A DNA stretch of 64,000 bases. Origin: Mesorhizobium sophorae. GTDB lineage: Bacteria > Pseudomonadota > Alphaproteobacteria > Rhizobiales > Rhizobiaceae. Shown one piece after another: positions 8,646 through 16,431 of this stretch. Under the pieces are notes generated by a model. That model was not told where the DNA came from and did no database searches. It saw nothing but the letters and a program-made list of their open reading frames with translations. Every line of letters starts with the position of its first letter. Within the stretch, counting starts at the first letter, position 1. The stretch lies in NCBI RefSeq assembly GCF_002270415.1, contig NZ_NNRI01000022.1, forward strand, positions 744,001 to 808,000, given 5' to 3'. The position numbers and the translations under genes were made by a program.

Positions 8646-9683
8646 TCAGCCATCCAGCGGATGGCCGCATGACTGCCGCACCACCAGCCGGCACGGCAGT
8701 TTTCGAATGCCCGGCGCGGCGGGCTGGCCGCCGACCAGCGACAGCAGGGTCAGCCCCGCCTCGCGCCCGAGGGCGACCAGGTTCATGTCGACCGAGGTCA
8801 GCGGCGGGCGCGTCGCCTCGGCCACGATCTCCCAATTGTCGAAACCGATGACGCCGACATCGCCGGGAACGTTGAGGCCGCGTTCGCGCAAGGCATCGAT
8901 GACACCGCGTGCGATCTGGTCGTTGCCGCAAAAGACGGCGTCCGGCCTTTCATTCCTGCTGTCGAACAGCTGCGCCACCGCCTCGTGACCCCAGGCTTCC
9001 GACCAGGAACCGAGCAGCGGCTCGGTGACCGGCAAGCCGTTTTCGGCCAGCACGTCGCGATAGGCCTGCGCCCGCGCATGCACTACGGCAAAGCTTGCCG
9101 GCCCCGTTACATGGGCGATGCGCTGGCGGCCGAGCCGGCACAGATGCTCGACCGCCAGCCGCGCGCCGCCGGCATCGTCCGAGACGAAGGCGATGGCGTC
9201 GGGATCGGGCTGCGTGAAGGCATAAATCACCGGGACGCGCAGATTGCTGAGGTCGACCGGCAGATGGCGGTCGATGCGCTTGCCGGTTGCGATGATGCCG
9301 TCGACGCGCTTGTCGAGCATGGCGTCGACATGCATCTGGCCGAGACGCGGATCCTCCTCGACATTGCACAGGAACACCGAGACGCCATTGTCGACCAGCG
9401 CGTCCGAAATGCCCGACATCAGCGGCAGCGAGAAGCGGCCATAGGTATCGTTGGTGAGCAGGCCGACGGTGAAACTGCGTCGCCTGAGCAGGCTCTGCGC
9501 CAGGCTGTTGGGCCGGAAGCCGAGACGCCGGGCGGTCTCGCGAATGCGCTCGCGCGTCTCGGCGGTCATGCGCCCCTGGTCGTTGAGCGCCTTGGAAGCG
9601 GTAGCGACGCTGACGCCGGCCTGCGCCGCCACGTCACGCAAAGTGACTGGCTTGGAAAAGACCGGGACAGGCTCCGATGCCAT
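8646..9683 (-). CDS. LacI-family transcriptional regulator
   Basis: A 345-residue LacI/GalR regulator with an N-terminal HTH (residues 13-35: V-T-L-R-D-V-A-A-Q-A-G-V-S then V-A-T-A-S-K-A-L) and a periplasmic-binding-protein-like effector domain. The ATG at 9683 is chosen over an upstream in-frame start because the upstream codons lie in the operator region. It heads the sugar operon and is presumably its local repressor; two candidate operators lie upstream (9704-9784). The effector is likely a sugar released by the GH127 enzyme. Confidence 0.9.
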   Translation of the reverse strand: MASEPVPVFSKPVTLRDVAAQAGVSVATASKALNDQGRMTAETRERIRETARRLGFRPNSLAQSLLRRRSFTVGLLTNDTYGRFSLPLMSGISDALVDNGVSVFLCNVEEDPRLGQMHVDAMLDKRVDGIIATGKRIDRHLPVDLSNLRVPVIYAFTQPDPDAIAFVSDDAGGARLAVEHLCRLGRQRIAHVTGPASFAVVHARAQAYRDVLAENGLPVTEPLLGSWSEAWGHEAVAQLFDSRNERPDAVFCGNDQIARGVIDALRERGLNVPGDVGVIGFDNWEIVAEATRPPLTSVDMNLVALGREAGLTLLSLVGGQPAAPGIRKLPCRLVVRQSCGHPLDG

Positions 9684-9703
9684 CGCGCCAAAGATCCTTA
9701 GTT

Positions 9704-9784
9704 GGGAAAAGGTTTTCCCTTGCAGTCCAGAGAAAGAGCCAGCCTTGCGGCCAACCCAGTCAAAACTGTTGGAAAAACCTTTTC
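9704..9784 (-). promoter_or_regulatory. Two candidate LacI operators
   Basis: Site 1 is GGGAAAA-GG-TTTTCCC (9704-9719), with perfect 7-base arms. Site 2 is GAAAA-ACC-TTTTC (9772-9784). Both share AAAA-CC/GG-TTTT cores of the kind LacI-family proteins bind, and their centres are about 66 bases apart, which would allow looping. They lie upstream of the regulator's start at 9683. Binding is inferred. Confidence 0.6.
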
Positions 9785-9950
9785 TCAAGTAAGGCTAGGC
9801 TACATCCAGAGCTTGTTCAAGGGAAAAATTGCCGGCGCCCGTGGGTGGGATTTTCGCGGCAAAATTCCGGCGAAGTCCGGCCACCCGTCAGTGAAGTGTT
9901 AATCGCTCGCGCGCCATGGTGGTCGCCCGCCAGGACAGCAGAGTTCCGCC

Positions 9951-11027
9951 ATGCCCGATACGCCCTACACCCCGAAAGGCCCGGCGCGAACCGATGTCTC
10001 GCAGCCCGGCAGGGGAGCAAGGGACGACAGCCGCTCCGACGAATGCCGCCGAGAAGCCGCCACGATCGCCCGGCTCAAGGCCGAAATCGCGGCGCAGGCC
10101 GAACTGATTGCCAGGCAACAGCTTTCACTGGCCCACAGCCGCAAAATCTTTGACCGCGCCTCGGCAGCCGCGCGCCTCGGCGTGTGGGAATGCAGCCTGC
10201 CCGACGAGCGGCTTACCTGGACCGACGTGGTCTATGACCTGTTCGACCTGCCGCGCGGCTCAGCGCTCGATCGCTCGGAGATCATCAAGTGTTATCCGGC
10301 GGAGTCGCGCAAGGCGCTGGACAGCTTGCGCGGCCGGGCGATCGCCGAACGCAACGGCTTCACCCTCGATGCCGAGATCACCACCCTTGCCGGCCGCAGC
10401 CGCTGGATCCGCATCACCGCGACGGTCGAATGCGAGGACGGCGTTCCGGTGCGGATCTTCGGCATGAAGCAGGACATCACCGAGGAAAAGATCCTGTCGG
10501 ACCGGATGCGCTATCTGGCCGAGTATGACGTCATGACGGGGCTGGCCAATCGCGGCCGGTTCCAGGCGCGGCTTGCGCATACGGACGAGGGCCGCTCGCT
10601 CGGCGCGCTGCTGCTGATCGATCTCGACGGCTTCAAGGCCGTCAACGACACGTTCGGCCATGTCGTCGGCGACGAATGCCTGAAGGCGGCCGCCGAGCGG
10701 CTTGCCGGCAGCTGCGGCGGGGCGGATCTGGTGGCGCGCGTCGGCGGCGACGAGTTCGCGGTCTTGCTCGGCCCGCATCTCGACCGCGGCGCGGTCTCCG
10801 GCCTGGCGCGCGGCATCATCGAGGCGATGGGCAAGCCGGTCAGCGCTTGCGGCCAGTCGCTCAGGCTCGGCGCCTCGGTCGGCATCGCGTTCGCCCAGGC
10901 TGGCGCACCGTGCGACCTGTTCACGCAGGCCGATACCGCGCTCTATGCCGCCAAGGCGGCAGGGCGCAACACGTTCCGCATCTTCAAGTCCGACCCCGCC
11001 GCGAAGGGTCGCAGCGCCGCGGCCTGA
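9951..11027 (+). CDS. PAS-GGDEF diguanylate cyclase
   Basis: A 358-residue predicted cytoplasmic diguanylate cyclase making c-di-GMP from two GTP. An N-terminal coiled coil (about residues 30-65) leads into a PAS domain (about 66-180, ending D-I-T-E-E-K) and a GGDEF domain with D-L-D-G-F-K (224-229) and intact G-G-D-E-F at 265-269. The product-inhibition I-site R-x-x-D is absent: the expected positions 256-259 read G-G-A-D. No membrane segment is seen, so the signal is probably internal (redox, ligand or light at the PAS). Stands alone between the LacI gene and a small-protein cluster. Confidence 0.9.
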   Translation: MPDTPYTPKGPARTDVSQPGRGARDDSRSDECRREAATIARLKAEIAAQAELIARQQLSLAHSRKIFDRASAAARLGVWECSLPDERLTWTDVVYDLFDLPRGSALDRSEIIKCYPAESRKALDSLRGRAIAERNGFTLDAEITTLAGRSRWIRITATVECEDGVPVRIFGMKQDITEEKILSDRMRYLAEYDVMTGLANRGRFQARLAHTDEGRSLGALLLIDLDGFKAVNDTFGHVVGDECLKAAAERLAGSCGGADLVARVGGDEFAVLLGPHLDRGAVSGLARGIIEAMGKPVSACGQSLRLGASVGIAFAQAGAPCDLFTQADTALYAAKAAGRNTFRIFKSDPAAKGRSAAA

Positions 11028-11196
11028 GGGCCAAGCTCCGGCGTGTTGTACGGCCTTAGTCGACGGGCGCCGCGCATCTTTCACCAACGCCGTCCCTATC
11101 TGCATTTGGCATGCAGGGCGCTCGAGAAAAGAGTGCTATGCAAGGTAAGGGAGCATTCTTGCTCCGGCTCCTTCCCCGACATTCGAGGTCATTTTC

Positions 11197-11403
11197 GTGC
11201 GTGAACCGTCACTGCTGCCTGTGTTTGGAAAACTTGGCGTCAAGGCGCCTGTCGCCACCGTCGCGGCGCCGGCTTCGTCGGCAGGTGTCGCGTTGCGGCT
11301 GCGGGAGTTTCTGGCCACACATGGCGGCATGCTGCTGAAGCTGTCGGTCATCGCCTGGACGGTGCTGATCCTGGCGGCGGTGTTTTTCATGATACAGGGC
11401 TGA
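11197..11403 (+). CDS. Small single-span membrane protein
   Basis: A 68-residue frame beginning with GTG at 11197. The N-terminal half is A/V/P-rich, and residues about 44-66 form one hydrophobic helix (L-L-K-L-S-V-I-A-W-T-V-L-I-L-A-A-V). Only five bases separate it from the next small gene, so both are probably co-transcribed. I do not recognise the family; membrane location is the only supported statement. The start codon is uncertain. Confidence 0.5.
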   Translation: MREPSLLPVFGKLGVKAPVATVAAPASSAGVALRLREFLATHGGMLLKLSVIAWTVLILAAVFFMIQG

Positions 11404-11408
11404 CCGGC

Positions 11409-11600
11409 ATGGCCAACCGCTACGCGCTGCGCATGGAGCTGCCCCAGAGCTGGACCATCATCGATGTCTTCACCGGCCAGCCTGCAGTGATCCGGCAAAA
11501 GGTGATGGTCGGGATGGGCCCGCGCGAGGCCGAGGACATGGTCGTGCAGATGAACGTCCGTGACGTCAAGCGCCGGGAAAGGGCAGAGCGCAAGTCCTGA
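11409..11600 (+). CDS. Small conserved hypothetical protein
   Basis: A 63-residue soluble protein, M-A-N-R-Y-A-L-R at the start and a basic C-terminus (R-D-V-K-R-R-E-R-A-E-R-K). The central V-F-T-G-Q-P-A and G-M-G-P-R-E-A-E-D-M-V patterns suggest a compact fold with a C-terminal helix. It follows the small membrane protein by five bases. Function unknown; I cannot place it in a named family with certainty. Confidence 0.6.
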   Translation: MANRYALRMELPQSWTIIDVFTGQPAVIRQKVMVGMGPREAEDMVVQMNVRDVKRRERAERKS

Positions 11601-11675
11601 CCTGTGCCGCCGCCGCCGAGGTCAGCACTTTGCCGCCGGCAAGAGCTCGCCACACACCGCAAACCGAGGATTCCC

Positions 11676-11897
11676 GTGAGAGCCAGCCTGAAGCAGAAGA
11701 TACTGGAGGTCTGTGATCGCAAGATTTCCGAGAAAGGGCCTGGCGTCGGCGTATCGTTCTACGCGTTCTTCGCCAACAGGAACGACGACCCCGACCTTTT
11801 GATGGAAGCCGCCGAATGGTGGATCAGAACCCACCGCCTCGACCATTTTGAAAAGGCTGAAAAGATACGCACCATGGTCGAGAAGATGGATCTTTGA
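11676..11897 (+). CDS. Small conserved protein, DUF6500-like
   Basis: A 73-residue protein, M-R-A-S-L-K-Q-K-I-L-E-V-C-D-R-K then G-V-G-V-S-F-Y-A-F-F-A-N and D-P-D-L-L-M-E-A-A-E-W-W. From memory this matches the DUF6500 family, but I cannot verify it here. The GTG at 11676 follows GAGGA and begins the conserved part; the earlier in-frame start at 11604 would add a proline/arginine-rich piece without homologue character. Function unknown. Confidence 0.68.
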   Translation: MRASLKQKILEVCDRKISEKGPGVGVSFYAFFANRNDDPDLLMEAAEWWIRTHRLDHFEKAEKIRTMVEKMDL

Positions 11898-11963
11898 TCT
11901 TCGTTTCCATGGATGTCGTTGTCTCAAAACCGGGGCGGTTTTGAGCGGCATGCACCAGGCTGA

Positions 11964-12230
11964 TCAGCCGAAATCGGCGGCCGTCAGCACGTACATGCTC
12001 TTGCGGGTGCGGTCGTAGGCCTTCGATGCCACGTCGCGGATGGCGCTGCTCTCGGTATCGAATGTGGCGAGATAGCCGGCTTCATTGGCCGCGGTCGCCG
12101 GCTGCATCCTGGTCATCGCATCGGCGGCGACGGAGAAGGAGATCTGGAACATGCCGTCATGGCCGACGAAACGGATGCGCTTGCCGGCTTCGTCATAGCT
12201 GCGGCTGCGATTGGGGAAGGTCAGGCTCAT
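11964..12230 (-). CDS. DUF1488 family protein
   Basis: An 88-residue protein with the DUF1488 pattern: L-T-F-P-N-R-S-R-S-Y-D-E near the start, R-I-R-F-V-G-H-D-G as the second strand, and a C-terminal helix ending Y-V-L-T-A-A-D-F. Such proteins are common in rhizobia and have no established function. Its ATG overlaps the stop of the upstream gene by four bases (ATGA), so the two are translated together. Confidence 0.82.
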   Translation of the reverse strand: MSLTFPNRSRSYDEAGKRIRFVGHDGMFQISFSVAADAMTRMQPATAANEAGYLATFDTESSAIRDVASKAYDRTRKSMYVLTAADFG

Positions 12231-12475
12231 GTCTTGACCTCCGTGGCTTTCTTGACCACCCGCTTTTTCTTCGGCGTCGGGTTCAGCGCTTCGGCGACAC
12301 GGTCTGCCTCTTCCTTGGCCAGCCGCAGCTCCCGAAGCCTTGCGGTCTTGATCTCCCTGGCCCGTGCCTCGGACATGTATTCAGCGGTTGCCTTGTTGCG
12401 CTCCGCCGTTTTCTTCTGCTTGTCGACAAAGCGGGCTTCAGCTTTTTCCATGATCGTCTGATTGCCTTCGGCCAT
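12227..12475 (-). CDS. Small charged coiled-coil hypothetical protein
   Basis: An 82-residue, highly charged and probably mostly helical protein (runs of K/E/A/R such as E-K-A-E-A-R-F-V-D-K-Q-K-K and a K-K-K-R-V-V-K-K tail). The ATG at 12475 has GGGAGA nine bases upstream and is preferred over a start at 12586 that would run into AT-rich non-coding sequence. It forms a two-gene unit with the DUF1488 gene and is divergent from groES. Function unknown. Confidence 0.66.
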   Translation of the reverse strand: MAEGNQTIMEKAEARFVDKQKKTAERNKATAEYMSEARAREIKTARLRELRLAKEEADRVAEALNPTPKKKRVVKKATEVKT

Positions 12476-12641
12476 CGAAGAAATCTCCCTTGTGCCTGAA
12501 ATCGTGAAAACGAACTTGTCCGATAAATAGGCACTCAATCGGCAAAATTCAATTTTTTGAATTATTTGACCAATCGGCGATATCACGAAACGGCAAGCCG
12601 AAATAATACTTTTGAATATTTATTCCGGCCGCGAATAATTT

Positions 12642-12668
12642 TTGGCACTCCTATCTATCGAGTGCCAA
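12642..12668 (+). promoter_or_regulatory. CIRCE element upstream of groESL
   Basis: TTGGCACTC - nine bases - GAGTGCCAA, a perfect inverted repeat matching the CIRCE operator bound by HrcA (consensus TTAGCACTC-N9-GAGTGCTAA), with A-to-G and matching T-to-C changes in both arms. It lies 53 bases before the groES start, so heat-shock control through HrcA is expected. AT-rich sequence on its left probably holds the promoter. Confidence 0.93.
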
Positions 12669-12720
12669 AGCGCCTATAGGAGGGCGCGGCCGCCTGTGCC
12701 GGCCCCAGAAGGAAGTTCTC

Positions 12721-13059
12721 ATGAAGTTTCGGCCACTCCACGATCGCGTTGTCATCCGGCGCGCCGAAGGCGACACGAAATCCAAGGGCGGCATCATCAT
12801 CCCCGACAATGCCAGGGAAAAGCCGCAGGAAGGCGAAGTCATCGCCGTCGGCCCCGGTGCGCGCGACGAAAACGGCGCGCTCGTTCCACTCGACGTCAAG
12901 GCCGGCGACTTCATCCTGTTCGGCAAATGGTCGGGCACCGAGGTCAAGATCGACGGCGAGGATCTGCTAATTATGAAGGAAGCAGATATCATGGGCGTCG
13001 TCGACAAGGGCGAGACGGACGTCATCGAAAAGGCCGTCAAAGCCAAGAAGGCCGCCTGA
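12721..13059 (+). CDS. groES: Co-chaperonin GroES
   Basis: The 10-kDa lid of the GroEL chamber. It opens M-K-F-R-P-L-H-D-R-V-V and carries the mobile loop (S-K-G-G-I-I-I-P) and the C-terminal strand D-L-L-I-M-K-E-A-D-I-M-G-V. At 112 residues it is longer than the usual 95-104: a lysine/alanine-rich tail of about 15 residues (D-K-G-E-T-D-V-I-E-K-A...) follows the normal end. The start has GAAGG upstream. It is 61 bases before groEL and under the CIRCE element. Confidence 0.95.
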   Translation: MKFRPLHDRVVIRRAEGDTKSKGGIIIPDNAREKPQEGEVIAVGPGARDENGALVPLDVKAGDFILFGKWSGTEVKIDGEDLLIMKEADIMGVVDKGETDVIEKAVKAKKAA

Positions 13060-13120
13060 CTGGAGCGCCGCGCGCTCCGCGCGGCGACTGATTCACTCCA
13101 AATTCGAACTGGATAAAAAA

Positions 13121-14749
13121 ATGTCTGCCAAGGAAATCAAATTCTCCACCGATGCGCGCGACCGCATGCTGCGCGGCGTCGAGATCCTCAACAATGCGGT
13201 AAAGGTCACGCTCGGTCCCAAGGGCCGCAACGTCATCATCGACAAGGCCTATGGCGCGCCGCGGATCACCAAGGATGGCGTCACCGTCGCCAAGGAAATC
13301 GAGCTTACCGACAAGTTCGAGAACATGGGCGCCCAGATGGTGCGCGAAGTGGCCTCGAAGACCAATGACCTTGCTGGTGACGGCACCACCACCGCCACGG
13401 TGCTGGCCGCCTCGATCCTGCGCGAAGGCGCCAAGCTGGTCGCTGCCGGCATGAACCCGATGGACCTCAAGCGCGGCATCGACCAGGCGGTCACCGCCGT
13501 CGTTGGGGAAATCAAGGCGCGCGCCAAGAAGGTCAAATCGTCGGCTGAGATCGCGCAGGTCGGCACCATAGCCGCCAATGGCGATGCCAGCGTCGGCGAG
13601 ATGATCGCCAAGGCGATGGACAAGGTCGGCAATGACGGCGTCATCACCGTCGAGGAAGCCAAGACCGCCGAGACCGAGCTCGACGTCGTCGAGGGCATGC
13701 AGTTCGACCGCGGCTATCTCAGCCCGTATTTCGTCACCAACGCCGACAAGATGCGCGTCGAGCTGGAAGAGCCCTATGTGCTCATCCACGAGAAGAAGCT
13801 CGGCAATCTGCAAGCCATGCTGCCGATCCTCGAAGCGGTGGTGCAGAGCGGCAGGCCGCTGCTGATCATCTCCGAGGACGTCGAAGGCGAGGCGCTCGCC
13901 ACGCTGGTCGTCAACAAGTTGCGCGGCGGCCTCAAGGTCGCGGCCGTCAAGGCGCCGGGCTTTGGCGATCGCCGCAAGGCGATGCTGGAAGACATCGCCG
14001 TGCTCACATCAGGCCAGATGATCTCGGAGGATCTCGGCATCAAGCTCGAGAATGTCACCGTCGAGATGCTCGGCCGTGCCAAGCGCGTGCTGATCGACAA
14101 GGACACCACCACGATCGTCGACGGCGCGGGCACCAAGGCGACCATCCAGGCGCGCGTCGCCCAGATCAAGGGCCAGATCGAGGAGACCACGTCCGACTAC
14201 GACAAGGAAAAGCTGCAGGAGCGGCTGGCCAAGCTCTCCGGCGGTGTTGCCGTCATTCGTGTCGGCGGCGCCACCGAGTCGGAGGTCAAGGAAAAGAAGG
14301 ACCGCATCGACGACGCGCTGAACGCGACCCGCGCGGCGGTTGAAGAAGGCATCGTGCCCGGCGGCGGCGTGGCTCTGCTGCGCGCAACGTCGGCGCTTGT
14401 CGGCCTGACCGGCGCCAATGCCGATGTCACCGCGGGCGTCTCGATCGTGCTCCGCGCGCTCGAAGCACCGATCCGGCAGATCGCTGAGAATTCCGGCGTC
14501 GAAGGCTCGATCGTCGTCGGCAAGCTCGCCGACAGCAAGGACCACAATCAGGGCTTCGACGCCCAGAACGAGGTCTATGTCGACATGATCAAGGCAGGCA
14601 TCGTCGATCCGGCGAAAGTGGTGCGCACCGCACTGCAGGACGCCGGCTCGATCGCGGCTCTGCTGATCACCGCAGAAGCCATGATCACCGACATCCCTGC
14701 CAAGGATGCCGCACCTGCGGGTAATGGCGGCGGCATGGGCGGCTACTAA
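13121..14749 (+). CDS. groEL: Chaperonin GroEL
   Basis: Full-length 60-kDa chaperonin of 542 residues, forming the double-ring ATP-dependent folding chamber with GroES. Conserved blocks include G-P-K-G-R-N-V (32-38), the ATP site D-G-T-T-T-A (residues 87-92) and the flexible G-G-M-G-G-Y C-terminus. Rhizobia usually carry several groESL copies; this one has the full CIRCE element and looks stress-inducible. No strong ribosome site precedes the ATG, so coupling to groES translation is possible. Confidence 0.97.
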   Translation: MSAKEIKFSTDARDRMLRGVEILNNAVKVTLGPKGRNVIIDKAYGAPRITKDGVTVAKEIELTDKFENMGAQMVREVASKTNDLAGDGTTTATVLAASILREGAKLVAAGMNPMDLKRGIDQAVTAVVGEIKARAKKVKSSAEIAQVGTIAANGDASVGEMIAKAMDKVGNDGVITVEEAKTAETELDVVEGMQFDRGYLSPYFVTNADKMRVELEEPYVLIHEKKLGNLQAMLPILEAVVQSGRPLLIISEDVEGEALATLVVNKLRGGLKVAAVKAPGFGDRRKAMLEDIAVLTSGQMISEDLGIKLENVTVEMLGRAKRVLIDKDTTTIVDGAGTKATIQARVAQIKGQIEETTSDYDKEKLQERLAKLSGGVAVIRVGGATESEVKEKKDRIDDALNATRAAVEEGIVPGGGVALLRATSALVGLTGANADVTAGVSIVLRALEAPIRQIAENSGVEGSIVVGKLADSKDHNQGFDAQNEVYVDMIKAGIVDPAKVVRTALQDAGSIAALLITAEAMITDIPAKDAAPAGNGGGMGGY

Positions 14750-14773
14750 AGTTTCAGGTGATGCCGGCCTGCT

Positions 14774-14791
14774 CGGAAACCACCGTTTCCG
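14774..14791 (+). terminator. Hairpin downstream of groEL
   Basis: CGGAAAC-CACC-GTTTCCG, a perfect 7-base stem 25 bases after the groEL stop. No run of T follows, so it is either a weak terminator or an mRNA-stabilising hairpin. Confidence 0.5.
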
Positions 14792-14838
14792 ACTCGGCCT
14801 GAGCTGAATCTACGCCGGTTCTAGGAGCCGGACATTAC

Positions 14839-14862
14839 CGCCGGGGGCAGTCTCCCCCGGCG
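14839..14862 (+). terminator. GC-rich hairpin before the small gene at 14892
   Basis: CGCCGGGGG-CAGTCT-CCCCCGGCG, a perfect 9-base stem between groEL and the small gene at 14892. It has no T run. It may terminate groESL transcripts or, if the small gene is on the same mRNA, limit read-through. Confidence 0.5.
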
Positions 14863-14891
14863 CGCAGGCCTCTAGCCCAGGAGACGGATCC

Positions 14892-15050
14892 ATGATCACG
14901 TTCGTGCAGAAGCCAGAGACGGTCGCTACGACCGAAATCACCGAGGAAAGCCGCTTCGACCGCATCCGCAGGATTGCCGCCGACAAGCATAAGAAGTCCG
15001 CTTCCGACACGGCAGCGCCTTCAAAGAGCGAGCCCAAACGCCCGATGTGA
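14892..15050 (+). CDS. Small basic hypothetical protein downstream of groEL
   Basis: A 52-residue frame, M-I-T-F-V-Q-K-P-E-T at the start and K-R-P-M at the end, rich in charged residues (R-F-D-R-I-R-R-I, D-K-H-K-K). The ATG follows an AGGAGA at 14879-14884 with suitable spacing. It is short but has a clear ribosome site and codon use like its neighbours. Function unknown; the opposite-strand frame over it is judged a shadow. Confidence 0.5.
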   Translation: MITFVQKPETVATTEITEESRFDRIRRIAADKHKKSASDTAAPSKSEPKRPM

Positions 15051-15217
15051 GCGCTGCGGAGCCGTCGCTGCTTCCGCGCAACGCCAGTATCACATAGCGC
15101 GTCAGCGGCGCGAGTCCATCGGGCCGGCCGAACACGTCCAGCAAGTTCCTGTAGGCGGTGTCGGGGTGTCCGGTATTGTCATTATATTAGCTTCAGCGCA
15201 TATTTGGCGGGCAGTGG

Positions 15218-15245
15218 GCCCTTGGCCGTCAAGGCGTCCAAGGGC
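15218..15245. other. Inverted repeat upstream of the GYD gene
   Basis: GCCCTTGG (15218-15225) and CCAAGGGC (15238-15245), separated by 12 bases, lie in the 281-base gap before the GYD gene. Nothing else that looks like a gene was found in 15051-15331. It could be a regulator site or an attenuating hairpin. Confidence 0.4.
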
Positions 15246-15331
15246 GCCTGCAGTTGCTACCGAAAAAATCACTCCGTGCCGGCTCGAATTTGTCGAGCAG
15301 TCACGAGACAATGACATTGGGAGGAATAGTC

Positions 15332-15646
15332 ATGAAAGTGACCATATTGGCAAGCTATGCGCCTCACGCCGCCAAAGGATTGATGCAGGGGTCAGACAGG
15401 CAAGCTGCGGTCAAGGCGCTTTTTGAAAGCGTTGGCGGCAAGATGACCAGCGTGATGTTCACGCGCGGCATTTATGACGTCGTCGTCAATGGCGAGGTGC
15501 CGGACCAGGTCGCAGGGATGGGCATATCCCTTGCGGTGCGAGCGAGCGGCTCGCTGACAGATATGGTTGTACTGGAAGAACTCGACATGAAGGCAGTGCT
15601 CGCGGCTGCCAACAAGGCTGCAGGCGCGTACAAGCCCGCCGGCTGA
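15332..15646 (+). CDS. GYD-domain protein
   Basis: A 104-residue member of the GYD family (ferredoxin-like dimeric alpha+beta barrel). The signature is seen as G-I-Y-D-V-V (G-x-Y-D; residues about 48-53), after S-V-M-F-T-R, with the usual N-terminal Y-A-P-H-A-A-K-G-L-M strand-helix. Function of the family is unknown. The ATG at 15332 has a strong GGGAGGA site. A 10-base-stem hairpin follows the stop. Confidence 0.84.
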   Translation: MKVTILASYAPHAAKGLMQGSDRQAAVKALFESVGGKMTSVMFTRGIYDVVVNGEVPDQVAGMGISLAVRASGSLTDMVVLEELDMKAVLAAANKAAGAYKPAG

Positions 15647-15666
15647 GGACTTGCCTTCTTGATCAA

Positions 15667-15699
15667 GGCAGCACGGTTCGATGGACGTGCCGTGCTGCC
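15667..15699 (+). terminator. Terminator-like hairpin after the GYD gene
   Basis: GGCAGCACGG (15667-15676) pairs perfectly with CCGTGCTGCC (15690-15699) across a 13-base loop, 20 bases after the GYD stop. It lacks a T tail. Confidence 0.55.
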
Positions 15700-15760
15700 G
15701 AGTATCGGACCGGGCATCCTTCTCGCGACTGTCGCAGCGACCGGAATTCTAACTCTTTGT

Positions 15761-15840
15761 TTTGACGCAATTCCCTTAGGGAAAGCGCACGCGCTTTTCC
15801 CGGGAAAACCGTTTCACACTTTTCCTCGAATTCCTCTAGT
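15761..15840. repeat. Candidate rhizobial dispersed intergenic element
   Basis: The block starting T-TTGACGCAATTCCC and ending TCACACTTTTCC...TCTAG resembles a short element I remember recurring between genes in Rhizobiales genomes. It contains GGGAAAGCGC and GCGCTTTTCCC (15779-15801), which fold into a hairpin with one bulged T. Its role, if any, for the downstream msrC gene is unknown. The family assignment is from memory. Confidence 0.4.
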
Positions 15841-15910
15841 ATCGCCCAGTGGTCGTTTGGTGCAGAGAGCTTGCCGAAACGAACCGCGATCCTCGATACG
15901 GAGACAAGCG

Positions 15911-16408
15911 ATGTTTGCGGCCAAGGCCATCGACACCTCGGACAAGGCTGCGTTCTACCGCGACCTCGCCGCGCAACTGAAGGCGCTGCTCGAGGGCGAA
16001 CGCGATTCGATCGCCAACGCCGCCAACACCGCGGCGCTGATTTTCCAGATGGTGCCCGACCTCAACTGGGCCGGCTTCTACTTCCTGCAATCCGACGAGG
16101 AGATGGTGCTCGGGCCGTTCCAGGGCAAGCCGGCCTGCGTGCGCATCGCGGTCGGCAAGGGTGTCTGCGGAACAGCGGTGGAACTGGGCACCTCGATGCT
16201 GATCGAGGACGTGCATGATTTTCCCGGCCACATCGCCTGCGATGCTGACTCGCGTTCGGAACTGGTCGTGCTGCTCGAGGACGATGACGGCGTCTTCGGC
16301 GTGCTCGATCTCGACAGCCCGTTGCTCGGCCGATTCGACAAGGCCGATCAGGCCGGCATCGAGACGCTGGCGGCGATCTACGCCGCCGCGAGCTCTTTCG
16401 AGGACTGA
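15911..16408 (+). CDS. msrC: Free methionine-(R)-sulfoxide reductase (GAF domain)
   Basis: A 165-residue single GAF-domain enzyme that reduces free methionine-R-sulfoxide, using thioredoxin as electron donor. The three cysteines of the fRMsr active site are present at C76, C86 and C110 (P-A-C-V-R-I, G-V-C-G-T-A, H-I-A-C-D-A). Their spacing (10 and 24) is exactly that of E. coli Cys84/94/118. The ATG at 15911 begins the conserved sequence; a longer frame from 15659 runs through intergenic repeats. Stands alone; likely an oxidative-stress repair enzyme. Confidence 0.9.
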   Translation: MFAAKAIDTSDKAAFYRDLAAQLKALLEGERDSIANAANTAALIFQMVPDLNWAGFYFLQSDEEMVLGPFQGKPACVRIAVGKGVCGTAVELGTSMLIEDVHDFPGHIACDADSRSELVVLLEDDDGVFGVLDLDSPLLGRFDKADQAGIETLAAIYAAASSFED

Positions 16409-16431
16409 AGGTTCGAACGCCCTAGAGCGCC

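Noticed and set aside
14810..15317. Minus-strand small frames over and beside the 52-codon gene
   Set aside because: No ribosome sites; the plus-strand gene at 14892 has one.
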